Both the position numbers and the translations under genes were made by a program. 64,000 nt of DNA. Origin: Ralstonia sp. SET104 (GTDB lineage Bacteria; Pseudomonadota; Gammaproteobacteria; Burkholderiales; Burkholderiaceae). The DNA is taken from assembly GCF_003851545.1 (NCBI RefSeq), contig NZ_BHVX01000002.1, positions 310,001-374,000 on the forward strand, given 5' to 3'. A model generated the notes under the pieces. The model was not told the origin of the DNA, searched no databases, and was given only the letters and a program-made list of their open reading frames with translations. Below are positions 51,901 to 64,000 of this stretch, piece after piece (position 1 is the first letter of the stretch; the number at the start of each line of letters is the position of its first letter).

Positions 51901-52433
51901 TGACTGACGCCATCACCACGCTGGAAGACGCTATCCGCAAGATCGACCAGGAAACGCGTGCGTTGCTGCAAGGCACGTTCGACCAGGTCAACTATCACTT
52001 TGGCGAGCTGTTCCCGACGCTGTTCGGTGGCGGTCAGGCCAAGCTGATGATGACTGGCGAAGAGATTCTCGATGCGGGCGTGCAGGTGATGGCGCAGCCG
52101 CCGGGCAAGAAGAACTCGACCATCCATCTGCTGTCGGGTGGCGAAAAAGCGCTGACTGCCATTGCACTGGTGTTTGCAATGTTCCAGTTGAACCCGGCTC
52201 CGTTCTGCTTGCTCGACGAGGTGGACGCGCCGCTGGATGACGCCAACACTGAACGCTACGCCAACATGGTCAAGCGCATGTCTGACAAGACCCAATTCGT
52301 TTTTATTTCTCACAACAAGATTGCGATGGAAATGGCACAACAGCTTATCGGTGTGACCATGCAGGAACAAGGTGTGTCCCGGATCGTGGCGGTGGATATG
52401 GATGCCGCGCTGACCATGGCGGAGGCTGCGTAA
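48918..52433 (+). CDS. smc: Chromosome segregation protein SMC
   Basis: A 1171-residue SMC ATPase. The N-terminal head has Walker A GPNGCGKSN at 31-39; the C-terminal head has the signature HLLSGGEKALTAIAL and Walker B FCLLDEVDAPLDDAN. Between them are two long coiled coils and a hinge (about 510-660). It compacts and segregates chromosomes with ScpAB, which are not encoded here. The start is GTG at 48918, giving MRLSSIKLAGFKSFVDP. The zipA-like gene begins at the next base after its stop, an arrangement typical of Burkholderiales. Confidence 0.97.
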   Translation: MRLSSIKLAGFKSFVDPTNFHVPGQLVGIVGPNGCGKSNIIDAVRWVLGESRAAELRGESMQDVIFNGSTQRKPAGRASVELVFDNAEGRAAGQWSQYAEVAVKRVLSRDGTSSYFINNQAVRRRDIQDIFLGTGLGPRAYAIIGQGMISRIIEAKPDDMRIFLEEAAGVSKYKERRRETENRLSDTRENLTRVEDILRELGANLEKLEGQAEVAQRFQTLQADGEEKQHLLWLLRKREAQGEQERHQRAIEQAQIDLEAQTAQLRHIEAELETMRVAHYASSDAMHAAQGALYEANSEVSRLEAEIRYVVESRNRIQQQIATLTAQQDQWHTQGDQAQEDLAAAEEELAMAEERAAQAAEDVARKSDELPGMEAQWRDAQTTLNDQRAAILQSEQALKLEAAHQRNADQALLQLEQRRERLSQESSGLDKPDDVQLETLRAELAEQEEVLAEAQAALEDAETQLPQLDDARRAAQDRVQSEAATIASLEARLAALKQLQENVQTDGKVQPWLAKHELSELPRFWKKLQIEQGWEPALEAVLRERLGALEVSNLDWIKAFAADAPPAKLAFYAPPPAARPVEVPAGLRPLMSLVQVTEPGIRAVLQDWLADVYIADDMQAALAARQTLPEGGTFVIKAGHLVGRSSVQLYAPDSEQAGMLARAQEIENLHKQVRAQMLLADEAKSAAVRAEAAYSQASQTLTQLRARAEQATRRVHVLQMDVLKLSQAMERYNARSGQIDSELEEIRAQIEEQRAIRAESEANFEQHDAALADMQARFEDNQQAFEALEVRLSDARNALRDQERGAQEAHFAERNLQNRIAELKRNIQVASDQAQQIVLTLENARAELETINEQTAHTGLQEALERRAEKEEKLGLARTELDALSAQLRAHDEQRLTAERAQQPLRDRITELQLKEQAARLNQEQFTEQLSAASVDEAALAERLTGDLKPSYLQGEVTRINNAINALGPVNMAALDELAAARERKGFLDAQSADLTDAITTLEDAIRKIDQETRALLQGTFDQVNYHFGELFPTLFGGGQAKLMMTGEEILDAGVQVMAQPPGKKNSTIHLLSGGEKALTAIALVFAMFQLNPAPFCLLDEVDAPLDDANTERYANMVKRMSDKTQFVFISHNKIAMEMAQQLIGVTMQEQGVSRIVAVDMDAALTMAEAA

Positions 52434-56640
<4,207 letters not shown>

Positions 56641-56708
56641 TCGGCACTGCGGGGGCGCCGCACCCGCGGGGGCGGGTGGGCGTGTGCTTCATCCACCACG
56701 GAGACGAT

Positions 56709-57830
56709 ATGAATCGCGATGGTTTGATGAGCTGGCGCCGGTTGGCGCTTGGGGTCGCTATGATGGCGATGCTGGGGTTGGCTGCATGCGCGGGGCCGCA
56801 GGCACCGGAAACGACCGCAGCCGCGCCGGCCGCCCAGAAGCCTCAGGGCCCGGTCTGGCAACGCGTGCGTCTGGGCGCCGATGCCGTGGCCTACGATTTC
56901 CCCGTCTACGCCAACCATCCGCTCGATGGCGATCTGAGCGGCATCCGCGAAGTCGTATTCATGCAGCACGGCCTGCAGCGCAATGGCAACGACTACTACA
57001 CTGCTGGCGCCGATCTGCTTCAGGCCAGCGGCCGCAATCCCGACGAAGTCTTGCTGATTGCGCCGAACTTTCCCGGTACGCCCGATGAGGGTAAGGGTTT
57101 CGACGGTATGCCGGTATGGTCGGTGGATGGCTGGATCGGCGGTTTCAACGCTTCGAATGCGCCATACACAGGCCTGAGCTCGCTCAAGGTGCTGGATGAT
57201 CTGATCGGCTACGTAACCGACCCGGCGCGTGCGCCCAACGTGAAGCGCGTTACCGTGGCAGGCCATTCGGGCGGCGGTCAGATCGTGCAACGCTACGCTG
57301 CGCTCAACAACGTGGACGAGGCCATTCGCGAGCGCGGCATCGACCTGCGCTACGTCATTGCCAACCCGTCGTCGTATCTGTACTTCACACCGGAGCGTCC
57401 GCACGGCAAGGGCTTCGCACGCTACAGCACCGGCATCTGCCCCGACTACGACCATTACAAGTACGGCATGGTCGACATGGTTCCGTATGCCGCCGGCAAG
57501 ACTGGCCGACAACTGTTCAACCGCTTCGCGCAGCGCCACGTGACCTACCTGGCTGGCACGAGCGACAACGATCCGAACCACCGCGTGCTCGACAAGCTCT
57601 GCGGTGCCGAGGCCGAGGGCCCGACGCGCCTGGATCGCGCACGCAACTATTGGCGCTACGAGCACCACATGGCGGGGCGCAGGCGCGTCAACCATCAGGC
57701 GCACGAAGTGGTTGGCGTGGGCCACGATCAGGCAAAGATGTTCAGCTCGCGCTGCGGCGCGCAAGCCGTATTCGGCATGCCGGCATCGGCCAACACCACG
57801 GGTGCAGCCTGCCAGGCCCCGCATCTGTAA
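56709..57830 (+). CDS. Lipoprotein alpha/beta hydrolase
   Basis: A 373-residue exported protein with a lipoprotein signal (LGLAAC, Cys about 28) and an Ala/Pro-rich linker. The hydrolase core has the oxyanion region FMQHGLQRNGNDYY, the elbow VAGHSGGGQIVQRYA (Ser) and the final segment VGHDQAKMFSS with the likely catalytic histidine. It is likely membrane-anchored on the periplasmic side or outer membrane. The substrate is unknown; the fold is found in several uncharacterised proteobacterial lipoproteins. I start at the ATG at 56709, which follows GGAG; the frame is open further upstream inside def. Confidence 0.82.
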   Translation: MNRDGLMSWRRLALGVAMMAMLGLAACAGPQAPETTAAAPAAQKPQGPVWQRVRLGADAVAYDFPVYANHPLDGDLSGIREVVFMQHGLQRNGNDYYTAGADLLQASGRNPDEVLLIAPNFPGTPDEGKGFDGMPVWSVDGWIGGFNASNAPYTGLSSLKVLDDLIGYVTDPARAPNVKRVTVAGHSGGGQIVQRYAALNNVDEAIRERGIDLRYVIANPSSYLYFTPERPHGKGFARYSTGICPDYDHYKYGMVDMVPYAAGKTGRQLFNRFAQRHVTYLAGTSDNDPNHRVLDKLCGAEAEGPTRLDRARNYWRYEHHMAGRRRVNHQAHEVVGVGHDQAKMFSSRCGAQAVFGMPASANTTGAACQAPHL

Positions 57831-57846
57831 TCTAAGCGGCAAGCAC

Positions 57847-57887
57847 AAAAAAACCGGTCAGCGCGCAATGCGTTGACCGGTTTTTTT
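57847..57887. terminator. Bidirectional terminator between the lipoprotein hydrolase and rluB
   Basis: AACCGGTCA (57852-57860) pairs with TGACCGGTT (57874-57882), and the inner GCGC/GCGT bases extend the stem. Runs of A and T residues flank both sides, so it works in both directions for the convergent genes. Confidence 0.92.
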
Positions 57888-57906
57888 GTTGGGGGCAGGG
57901 CCTGCC

Positions 57907-59691
57907 TCAGAACTTCTCGAACGGCCCCAGGAAGCGCCACTGACCGACCGGCAGGTCGCCCAGCACGATGCTGCCCATGCGGATGCGCTTAAGGCCCACC
58001 ACATCCAGACCCACCTGTTCGCACATGCGGCGGATCTGACGCTTCTTGCCTTCGCGCAGCACAAAGCGCAACTGCTCTTCGTTCTGCCAGCTCACCTTTG
58101 CGGGCTTGAGTTGTTCGCCATCGAGCGACAGGCCAAAGCGCAGCTTCTCCATCAGCTCTTCCGGGAAGACCTTGGAGATGTCGCGCTCAACCAGCCCATC
58201 CGGCGAATCCCACACCACACGCACCAGGTATTCCTTCTCAACGGTCGAATCCTCGCCGATCAGGTGGCGTGCCACGCGGCCGTCTTGCGTCAACACCAGC
58301 AAGCCGGTGGAGTCGATATCGAGTCGACCGGCGGGTGCCAATGCCTTGCGCTGCCACGGCGCAAAGCGCTTGCGCGTCGGGTCTGCCTCCCACTGGTTTT
58401 CCGGCACAAACAGCGAAACGGCCGGCTGGTAACCGTCTTCCGCCTGACCCGATACGTAGCCGACCGGCTTGTGCATCAGCACGGTCACGCGCTCGCCCTG
58501 CTCAGAGCGCGCCGACTGATGGATTTCGATGATCGCATCCGGTTTGACGCGTGAACCCAGTTCGGTGACCGGCTCGCCGTCCACCAGCACCCAGCCGCGC
58601 GGGATCCACTCATCGGCCTCGCGGCGCGAGCACAGACCCAGCTCGGACATGCGCTTGGACAGGCGTACCAGCCCGGCCGAGTCGGTTTGCGGCGCCTGGT
58701 GCGGTGCCTGCTCTTCGGCCCGGCGCGGAGCGCGTTCCTCGCGTTCACGCTCGGGCCGTTGCGGACGTGCAGGACGATCTTCGAAACGACGCGGTGGACG
58801 GTCGTTTTCAAAGCGTCGCGGCGGGCGTTCATCATCAAAGCGTCGCGGGGGGCGTTGGTCGCCATCACGACGCGGCGCGCGCTGATCGTCGCCATAGCGT
58901 CGCGGGCGCTCGTCATCGAAACGACGGGGCGGGCGCTGATCGTCGCCGAACCTGCGTGGCGGGCGTTCATCATCAAAGCGACGCGGAGGACGTTGGTCGC
59001 CGTCCCGACGCGGCGCGCGCTGATCGTCGCCATAGCGTCGCGGGCGCTCGTCGTCGAATCGACGCGGCGCGCGCTGATCGTCGCCGAACTTGCGTGGCGG
59101 ACGCTCGTCATCGAAACGACGCGGAGGACGTTGGTCGCCATCCCGACGCGGCGCGCGCTGATCGTCGCCATAGCGGCGCGGACGCTCGTCGTCGAATCGG
59201 CGAGGCGGGCGCTGATCGTCGCCGAACCTGCGCGGTGGACGCTCATCGTCAAACCGGCGCGGCGGGCGGTCTTCGTCGAAACGGCGAGGCGGGCGATCTT
59301 CGAGGCGTCGTGGGGGGCGCTGATCGTCGTTGAATCGGCGTGGCGGGCGCTCGTCATCAAAGCGCCGGGGCGGGCGATCACCTTGCACGCGTCGCGGTTT
59401 GGCGTCGCGCGTTTGACCCTCATCGTCGCGGCGCGGCGGGCGTGCTGGGCGCGGCGGCTTACCGGCACCTTCCTCCGGCTTGGGGCGACGCTGCGATGGG
59501 CGCAGCGGCTGGCGTTCGCGGTTCAGGTCGGACGAGCGCAGTGGCTTGCCGGTCGAACGCACGGCATTGCCTTCGTCGTCGCGGCGCACGCCGAGCGTGG
59601 CGCGCTTGCCCGGACGGGTGGCGCGCTGAGTCGGGTCGCTGGCGCCGCGCTTGCCGTCGTCGCCGGGGAAATCATCGGAATCGGTAGTCAT
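57907..59691 (-). CDS. rluB: RsuA/RluB-family pseudouridine synthase with long Arg/Pro/Asp-rich N-terminal tract
   Basis: A 594-residue protein. The C-terminal ~250 residues form a pseudouridine synthase: an S4 domain (LSKRMSELGLCSRREADEWI), the catalytic aspartate motif GRLDIDSTGLLVLTQDG and the end KKRQIRRMCEQVGLDVVGLKR. RluB modifies U2605 of 23S rRNA; assignment to RluB rather than RluE/RluF is by overall similarity. Residues ~1-335 are charged and disordered, dominated by PPRRFDDER/GDDQ repeats. The ATG at 59691 is 25 bases after the glnD stop on the same strand. Confidence 0.88.
   Translation of the reverse strand: MTTDSDDFPGDDGKRGASDPTQRATRPGKRATLGVRRDDEGNAVRSTGKPLRSSDLNRERQPLRPSQRRPKPEEGAGKPPRPARPPRRDDEGQTRDAKPRRVQGDRPPRRFDDERPPRRFNDDQRPPRRLEDRPPRRFDEDRPPRRFDDERPPRRFGDDQRPPRRFDDERPRRYGDDQRAPRRDGDQRPPRRFDDERPPRKFGDDQRAPRRFDDERPRRYGDDQRAPRRDGDQRPPRRFDDERPPRRFGDDQRPPRRFDDERPRRYGDDQRAPRRDGDQRPPRRFDDERPPRRFENDRPPRRFEDRPARPQRPEREREERAPRRAEEQAPHQAPQTDSAGLVRLSKRMSELGLCSRREADEWIPRGWVLVDGEPVTELGSRVKPDAIIEIHQSARSEQGERVTVLMHKPVGYVSGQAEDGYQPAVSLFVPENQWEADPTRKRFAPWQRKALAPAGRLDIDSTGLLVLTQDGRVARHLIGEDSTVEKEYLVRVVWDSPDGLVERDISKVFPEELMEKLRFGLSLDGEQLKPAKVSWQNEEQLRFVLREGKKRQIRRMCEQVGLDVVGLKRIRMGSIVLGDLPVGQWRFLGPFEKF
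58768..59376 (-). repeat. Arg/Pro/Asp-rich coding repeats in rluB, including 3 x 138 bp
   Basis: This part of rluB encodes about 200 residues built from ~9-10-residue units such as RPPRRFDDE and RPPRRFGDDQ. Within it, three in-phase copies of a 46-residue (138-bp) higher-order unit occupy 58855-59268, protein residues 142-279, with a partial fourth after them. The copies differ at only a few residues (for example PPRKFGDDQRA in the second). Confidence 0.9.
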
Positions 59692-59716
59692 GAATCTAGA
59701 CCGGTAAGGCTGGCGC

Positions 59717-62302
59717 TCAGATGGCGAGCGCATCAAGCAGCTCGCTTTCGAGTTCGAGCTGCAGTTTGTTGTCCTGGGTCAGGCGGGTGCCGTCGACCAG
59801 GAAGATGTCTTCCACGCGCTCGCCGAGCGTGTTGATGCGCGCGGTGTGTACCGACACGCGACGGTGTGCGAGCACGCGGGCAATGGCATAAAGCAGACCG
59901 GTGCGGTCTGTTGCAGAAATCGACAGCAGGTAATACTGGCCGCGCTCATCCGCCCGCAGATCGACGCGCGGCTTGATCGGGAAGCTGCGCGACTGGCGCG
60001 AGATGCGTCCGCGCGGCGGTTCGGGCAGGGCGGTTTCGCGCGAAATCTGCTCGGCCAGTTCGTGCTCGACCAGCGTGATGATGTCGCGGTAATGGCCGGG
60101 TTCCACCAGGCCGCTGCTTGGGTCGGCCACCTGGAAGGTGTCGAGCGCGTAGCCGTGCTTGGTGGTGTGGATCTTAGCGTCCAGAATCGTCAGGCTCTTG
60201 CGCTCGAAGTAGCCGCAGATACGCGCGAAAAGATCGGGCCGGTCGGGCGAGTACACCGCCACCTGCAAGCCGACGCCCGCTGGTGAGATACGCGCACGCA
60301 CGATCGGGATCGTCGTGTCGACGCGGTTATAGAAGTGCCGCGTGAACCAGGCGATGTCGCGTGCGTCGTGGCGCAGGAACACGCCCACGTCGAGCTGCTT
60401 CCACAGCGCTGCGTGCGCGGTGTCATCCAGCGCGGCCAGGCGCAGCAGCGCGCGGGCCTCTTCCTTGCGGCCTTCGAGCACGGCGTGCGGATCGGTGGTG
60501 GCGCCGCCCAGTACACGTAGCGTCATGCGGTACAGGTCTTCAAGCAGCTTGCCCTTCCAGGCGTTCCACACCTTCGGGCTGGTACCGCGAATATCGGCGA
60601 CCGTCAGCAGATACAGCGCGGTCAACCGACGTTCGGTGCTGACCAGATCGGCAAAGCGGCGAATGACCTCCGGATCGCCCAAGTCCTGCTTTTGCGCAAC
60701 CTGGCTCATGGTCAGGTGGTGCTCGACCAGCCAGACGATGAGGTCGGCGTCTTCCTTTGCGATGCCGTGTTCCTTGCAGAAGCGCCGGGCGTCAGACATG
60801 CCGAGCACGGAGTGATCGCCGCCGCGGCCCTTCGCAATGTCGTGGAACAGCGCCGCCACGGTCAGTACCCACGGCTTGTCGAAGTTCGCCATCAATTGGC
60901 TGCAGAACGGGAACTCGTGCGTGTGCTCGACGATGGCAAAGCGCCGGATATTGCGCACCACCATCAGGATGTGCTGATCCACCGTGTAGACGTGGAACAG
61001 GTCGTGCTGCATCTGCCCGACTATGCGGCGAAAATTGACCAGGTAGCGGCCAAGGACGCTGGTCTGGTTCATCAGTCGCAGCGCGTGCGTAATGCCCTGC
61101 GGCTGTTGCAGGATCGAGAGGAAAAGCGCGCGATTGGACGGGTCCTTGCGCCACTTGGCGTCCATTAGCGTGCGGGCGTTGTAGAGCGCGCGAAGCGTGC
61201 TGGCCGCCAGGCCTTTGATGCCGCGCGTCTGTTCGTACAGCAGGAACGTTTCGAGAATCGCCGTCGGCTCGCGCTGGTAGAGATCGGCGTCTGCAATTTC
61301 GAGCATGCCTTGCCGCTCGACAAAGCGCTCGTTGATCTTGCGCGTGATATCCAGCTCGCTCGGGAACAGTCGCGCCTCGATGTTCTGCAGCACCACGGTG
61401 TTGAGCTGCGTGACCGCCTTGGCCACCCAGTAATAGCGGCGCATGAGCTGTTCGCTGGCACGCTTGGCGGCGGTCGGGCGGTAGCCGAAGGACTCCGCCA
61501 ACTGTGTCTGCAGGTCAAAGACCAGTACGTCCTGGCGACGCCCCGCCAGCAGATGCAGGCGCGCCCGTACGGTCTTGAGCAGGCGCTCGTTGCTCACCAG
61601 TTCCTGTGCTTCACGGCGCGTGAGCAGGCCATTGGCAAGCAGCTCGTTCCAGCTCGAGCCAAAGCCCGCTGCGCGCGTCATCCACAGAATCACCTGCAGA
61701 TCGCGCAGGCCACCGGGGCTTTCTTTGCAGTTCGGCTCGAGCGAGTAGGGCGTATCTTGGTACTTGGCGTGCCGCTGGCGCATTTCCAGCAGCTTCGACT
61801 GGAAGAAATCGGCGGCGTCCAGATGGCCCTGATAATGCGTCTCGAACGTGCGGTACAAGCCTTCATCGCCAGTCAGCAGACGCGCTTCCAGCAACGAGGT
61901 GCGCACCGTCACGTCCTGCCCGGCTTCCTTGATGCACTCGTCTACCGTGCGCACTGACGAGCCGATGTCCAGCCCCATGTCCCAGCAGCGGCCGATGAAG
62001 GCCTCCAGTCGAGCCTCCAGCGCTTTATCCGCGACGCGCGGCAGCAACAGGAGGATATCGACGTCGGAATGCGGAAACAGCTCACCGCGCCCGTAGCCGC
62101 CTACGGCGATCAGCGCGCAGTCGGCCGGCATCTGCTCTTCTTGCCAGAGCTGTACCAGCGCGCGGTCTACCGCACGGGCCAGCTTTGTCACCAGTTGCTG
62201 AACGTTGGCGTGCTGGTCGAACTGCGCGAACAGGTGCGTGCGCTCAGCCTTGAGGGCGTCGCGCGGATGGGCTTCTTCGGCAGGAGCGGCGGCGGAGTGC
62301 AT
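59717..62302 (-). CDS. glnD: Bifunctional uridylyltransferase/uridylyl-removing enzyme GlnD
   Basis: An 861-residue nitrogen sensor. The nucleotidyltransferase motif [19 protein letters not shown] lies near residues 75-95, an HD domain for uridylyl removal shows [14 protein letters not shown] (about 480), and two ACT domains at the C-terminus bind glutamine (the first near [15 protein letters not shown], the second near [17 protein letters not shown]). It modifies PII proteins according to glutamine level. The ATG at 62302 is chosen ([10 protein letters not shown]); an in-frame ATG at 62350 is possible. It lies between map and rluB, all on the minus strand. Confidence 0.95.
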   Translation of the reverse strand: MHSAAAPAEEAHPRDALKAERTHLFAQFDQHANVQQLVTKLARAVDRALVQLWQEEQMPADCALIAVGGYGRGELFPHSDVDILLLLPRVADKALEARLEAFIGRCWDMGLDIGSSVRTVDECIKEAGQDVTVRTSLLEARLLTGDEGLYRTFETHYQGHLDAADFFQSKLLEMRQRHAKYQDTPYSLEPNCKESPGGLRDLQVILWMTRAAGFGSSWNELLANGLLTRREAQELVSNERLLKTVRARLHLLAGRRQDVLVFDLQTQLAESFGYRPTAAKRASEQLMRRYYWVAKAVTQLNTVVLQNIEARLFPSELDITRKINERFVERQGMLEIADADLYQREPTAILETFLLYEQTRGIKGLAASTLRALYNARTLMDAKWRKDPSNRALFLSILQQPQGITHALRLMNQTSVLGRYLVNFRRIVGQMQHDLFHVYTVDQHILMVVRNIRRFAIVEHTHEFPFCSQLMANFDKPWVLTVAALFHDIAKGRGGDHSVLGMSDARRFCKEHGIAKEDADLIVWLVEHHLTMSQVAQKQDLGDPEVIRRFADLVSTERRLTALYLLTVADIRGTSPKVWNAWKGKLLEDLYRMTLRVLGGATTDPHAVLEGRKEEARALLRLAALDDTAHAALWKQLDVGVFLRHDARDIAWFTRHFYNRVDTTIPIVRARISPAGVGLQVAVYSPDRPDLFARICGYFERKSLTILDAKIHTTKHGYALDTFQVADPSSGLVEPGHYRDIITLVEHELAEQISRETALPEPPRGRISRQSRSFPIKPRVDLRADERGQYYLLSISATDRTGLLYAIARVLAHRRVSVHTARINTLGERVEDIFLVDGTRLTQDNKLQLELESELLDALAI

Positions 62303-62420
62303 GAGCGGAGCGTGAATGAAACAGCGACCGGAACGAGCCGGTCGCTGCAAGAGTTGAGCCGATGCAGGGCGAGATCGGAGCGACGTTGCCGCCGCTGCCT
62401 GTGCGGCTCGCCCGCGAGGA

Positions 62421-63245
62421 TCAGGCCGTGGCCGGCGCGCCTTCGTGTACGAATTCCGGTGCCGGTGGCGTCAGCGCTGACACGGTCAGCACTTCGTGGC
62501 CGGTTTCCGTCACCAGAAGGGTGTGCTCCCACTGCGCCGACAGGCTGCGGTCGCGCGTCTTGACAGTCCACTGATCGGGCATCGTGCGGATGTCGCGCTT
62601 GCCCGCGTTGATCATCGGTTCGATCGTGAAGATCATGCCGGCCTTGAGTTCCATGCCGGTGCCCGGGCGGCCGTAATGCAGGATCTGCGGGTCAGCATGG
62701 AAGACCTTGCCGATGCCGTGGCCGCAGTATTCACGCACCACGCTGTAGCCAGCGGCTTCGGCATGCTGCTGAATCACATGGCCGATATCGCCGAGGCGAG
62801 CACCCGGGCGCACTGCGGCAATACCCTTCCACATGCACTCGAACGTCACTTGCGTCAGGCGTTTGGCCAGGATTGAGCCTTCCCCGACAATGAAGGTGCG
62901 GCTGGTGTCGCCGTAATAGCCTTCCTTGGTAATGACGGTGATATCCAGGTTGACGATGTCGCCATTCTTGAGCGCCTTGTCGCCCGGGATGCCGTGGCAG
63001 ATCACGTCGTTGACCGACGTGCAGATCGCGCCAGGGAAGGGCGGGTAGCCAGGGGGCGCATAGTTCAGAGGCGCCGGTACGGTGCCTTGCACGTCACGCA
63101 TGTAGGCATGGCACAACGCGTTCAGCTTGCCCGTGGTCACGCCGGGCGTCACAAACGGAGTGATGTAATCCAGAACTTCGGACGCAAGCCGGCAGGCTAC
63201 GCGCATTTGCGCAATGTCTTCGGCGGTGTGAATGGTAACGGCCAT
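62421..63245 (-). CDS. map: Methionine aminopeptidase, type I
   Basis: A 274-residue MetAP. Metal ligands are in [20 protein letters not shown] (two Asp), [10 protein letters not shown] (His) and the later FTIEPMI (Glu) and [11 protein letters not shown] (Glu). It removes initiator methionine after deformylation. It is divergent from rpsB, the standard map-rpsB arrangement, and probably co-transcribed with glnD 118 bases downstream. Confidence 0.96.
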   Translation of the reverse strand: MAVTIHTAEDIAQMRVACRLASEVLDYITPFVTPGVTTGKLNALCHAYMRDVQGTVPAPLNYAPPGYPPFPGAICTSVNDVICHGIPGDKALKNGDIVNLDITVITKEGYYGDTSRTFIVGEGSILAKRLTQVTFECMWKGIAAVRPGARLGDIGHVIQQHAEAAGYSVVREYCGHGIGKVFHADPQILHYGRPGTGMELKAGMIFTIEPMINAGKRDIRTMPDQWTVKTRDRSLSAQWEHTLLVTETGHEVLTVSALTPPAPEFVHEGAPATA

Positions 63246-63386
63246 GCTGTGACTCTTTCTGCACGCAAGCGCGCGAGGCGCCGCGTCGTGACTAAAGCCT
63301 GAATTATCGCACCAAAGCGCCCCGGCCGGGGTTTTCGGGCGCCCAATGCTGGCGCCGGCCCGTTTGTCGCGGAGGCTCGGAAGGTC

Positions 63387-63416
63387 TTGAGTTGATTGGG
63401 TTTTTGCCGCTATAAT
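63387..63416 (+). promoter_or_regulatory. Sigma-70 promoter of rpsB
   Basis: TTGAGT (63387-63392) and a perfect TATAAT (63411-63416) are separated by 18 bases. The distance to the rpsB ATG leaves a leader of about 125 bases. The 140 bases between this promoter and the map start hold nothing else recognisable beyond the divergent map promoter region. Confidence 0.75.
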
Positions 63417-63423
63417 CGCAGGC

Positions 63424-63549
63424 TAAGCAGTCGCTGGCCGTATGGTCGGCGGCGCTTGAAATCGCGAGCCGCTTCACCGCGGGTGTCCTCCGTACCGCAT
63501 GCGAAGGATGTCTGAGGCGGCTTTAGACCTAACCCGACTGGAGAATTTC
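63424..63549 (+). promoter_or_regulatory. rpsB mRNA leader, candidate ribosomal-protein autoregulatory structure
   Basis: The leader can form a stem AGCCGC (63467-63472) with GCGGCT (63517-63522) enclosing a smaller hairpin around TCCTCCGTACC. A GACTGGAGAA ribosome-binding region lies just after. Leaders of rpsB in gammaproteobacteria bind protein S2; whether this one does is inference. Confidence 0.4.
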
Positions 63550-64000
63550 ATGTCCGTGACCATGCGCGAAATGCTGGAAGCCGGTGTCCACTTTGGCCAC
63601 CAGACCCGCTTCTGGAACCCCAAGATGGCCCCCTTCATTTTCGGCCATCGCAACAAGATTCACATCATCAACCTGGAAAAGACGCTGCCGATGTACCAGG
63701 ACGCACTGAAGTACGTGCGCCAGCTGGCAGCCAACCGGGGCACCATTCTGTTCGTCGGCACGAAGCGTCAGTCGCGCGAGATCCTGGCTGAAGAAGCCGC
63801 TCGTGCAGGTATGCCGTTCGTCGACAGCCGCTGGCTCGGCGGTATGCTGACCAACTTCAAGACGGTCAAGACCTCGATCAAGCGCCTGAAAGACATGGAA
63901 GTCGCCAAGGAAGCCGGTGCGACTGAAACCATGAGCAAGAAAGAAGCGCTGATGTTCGAGCGCGAAATGGACAAGCTGGTGAAGTCCATTGGCGGCATCA
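63550..64000 (+). CDS. rpsB: 30S ribosomal protein S2, N-terminal part
   Basis: The first 150 residues of S2, cut by the window edge. The opening [20 protein letters not shown], the central [14 protein letters not shown] and [13 protein letters not shown], and [20 protein letters not shown] are diagnostic. S2 assembles late onto the 30S subunit and recruits S1. It has a strong promoter and leader, divergent from map. In related genomes tsf follows it outside this window. Confidence 0.98.
   Translation, partial: MSVTMREMLEAGVHFGHQTRFWNPKMAPFIFGHRNKIHIINLEKTLPMYQDALKYVRQLAANRGTILFVGTKRQSREILAEEAARAGMPFVDSRWLGGMLTNFKTVKTSIKRLKDMEVAKEAGATETMSKKEALMFEREMDKLVKSIGGI

Noticed and set aside
57907-59691. 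Long minus/plus overlapping frames across the rluB repeat tract as separate genes
   Set aside because: The Arg/Pro/Asp repeats make all frames open; the plus-strand frames have no ribosome-binding site or recognisable domain, while the rluB frame continues into a clear enzyme.

Overview
The window looks like a piece of the main chromosome of a Ralstonia-type betaproteobacterium (Burkholderiales). The support is high G+C, strong GC-rich codon bias, and runs of genes typical of that group: ssu/mop/EAL followed by cysTWA-cysB, dapC-dapD-dapE-prmB, smc-zipA-ligA-def, map-glnD with a pseudouridine synthase, and rpsB at the right edge. This comes from protein recognition by eye; no database search was run, and the species is not determined. 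I see no rRNA, tRNA, prophage, transposase or CRISPR array. Nearly everything is housekeeping or ordinary accessory metabolism.

Layout. 0-6.3 kb: sulfur acquisition (end of ssuB, a molbindin, a degenerate EAL protein, a small hydrolase, cysTWA, cysB). 6.5-8.6 kb: a LytS/LytT-type two-component pair. 8.7-11.4 kb: a ThDP enzyme, an RraA/HMG-aldolase-like protein and a GGCT-fold protein, closely packed. 11.4-17.5 kb: the glyoxylate shunt, aceA and aceB, separated by a UspA protein, a LysR regulator and a haloacid dehalogenase. A long non-coding stretch with a possible structured RNA and operator-like repeats lies before aceA. 17.5-30.9 kb: mixed housekeeping genes (DUF1857, MFS exporter, ACBP, tsaB-rimI-UDG, lplT, alr, radA, dsbB, DUF523, CoA-transferase, ABC-F protein).

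31.1-40.4 kb is one co-oriented peptide-salvage cluster: an RpiR regulator, an isoaspartyl peptidase, a GsiABCD-type peptide/glutathione importer, a P1 (DmpA-type) aminopeptidase and an M55 (DppA-type) D-aminopeptidase. 40.4-42.4 kb is the oddest part. A small six-cysteine lipoprotein resembling a chitin-binding type 2 (peritrophin) module is followed at its stop codon by a 12-copy, 21-bp-period array of GTTC-N-GAAC dyads. This region and prmB are bracketed by inverted copies of a ~75-bp element, and a long perfect-arm hairpin sits beside the right copy. 42.4-46.5 kb is the lysine/diaminopimelate set (dapE, an ArsC/Spx-like protein, a coiled-coil membrane protein, dapD, dapC) on the minus strand.

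46.6-64 kb: a DMT exporter behind a leader with a terminator hairpin, a secreted hydrolase, smc-zipA-ligA-def, a lipoprotein hydrolase, then on the minus strand map, glnD and an RluB-type pseudouridine synthase with a long Arg/Pro/Asp repeat tract, and finally the promoter, leader and 5' part of rpsB. The best candidates for something undescribed are the 21-bp dyad array with its neighbouring lipoprotein, the eamA leader, and the structured non-coding region upstream of aceA.
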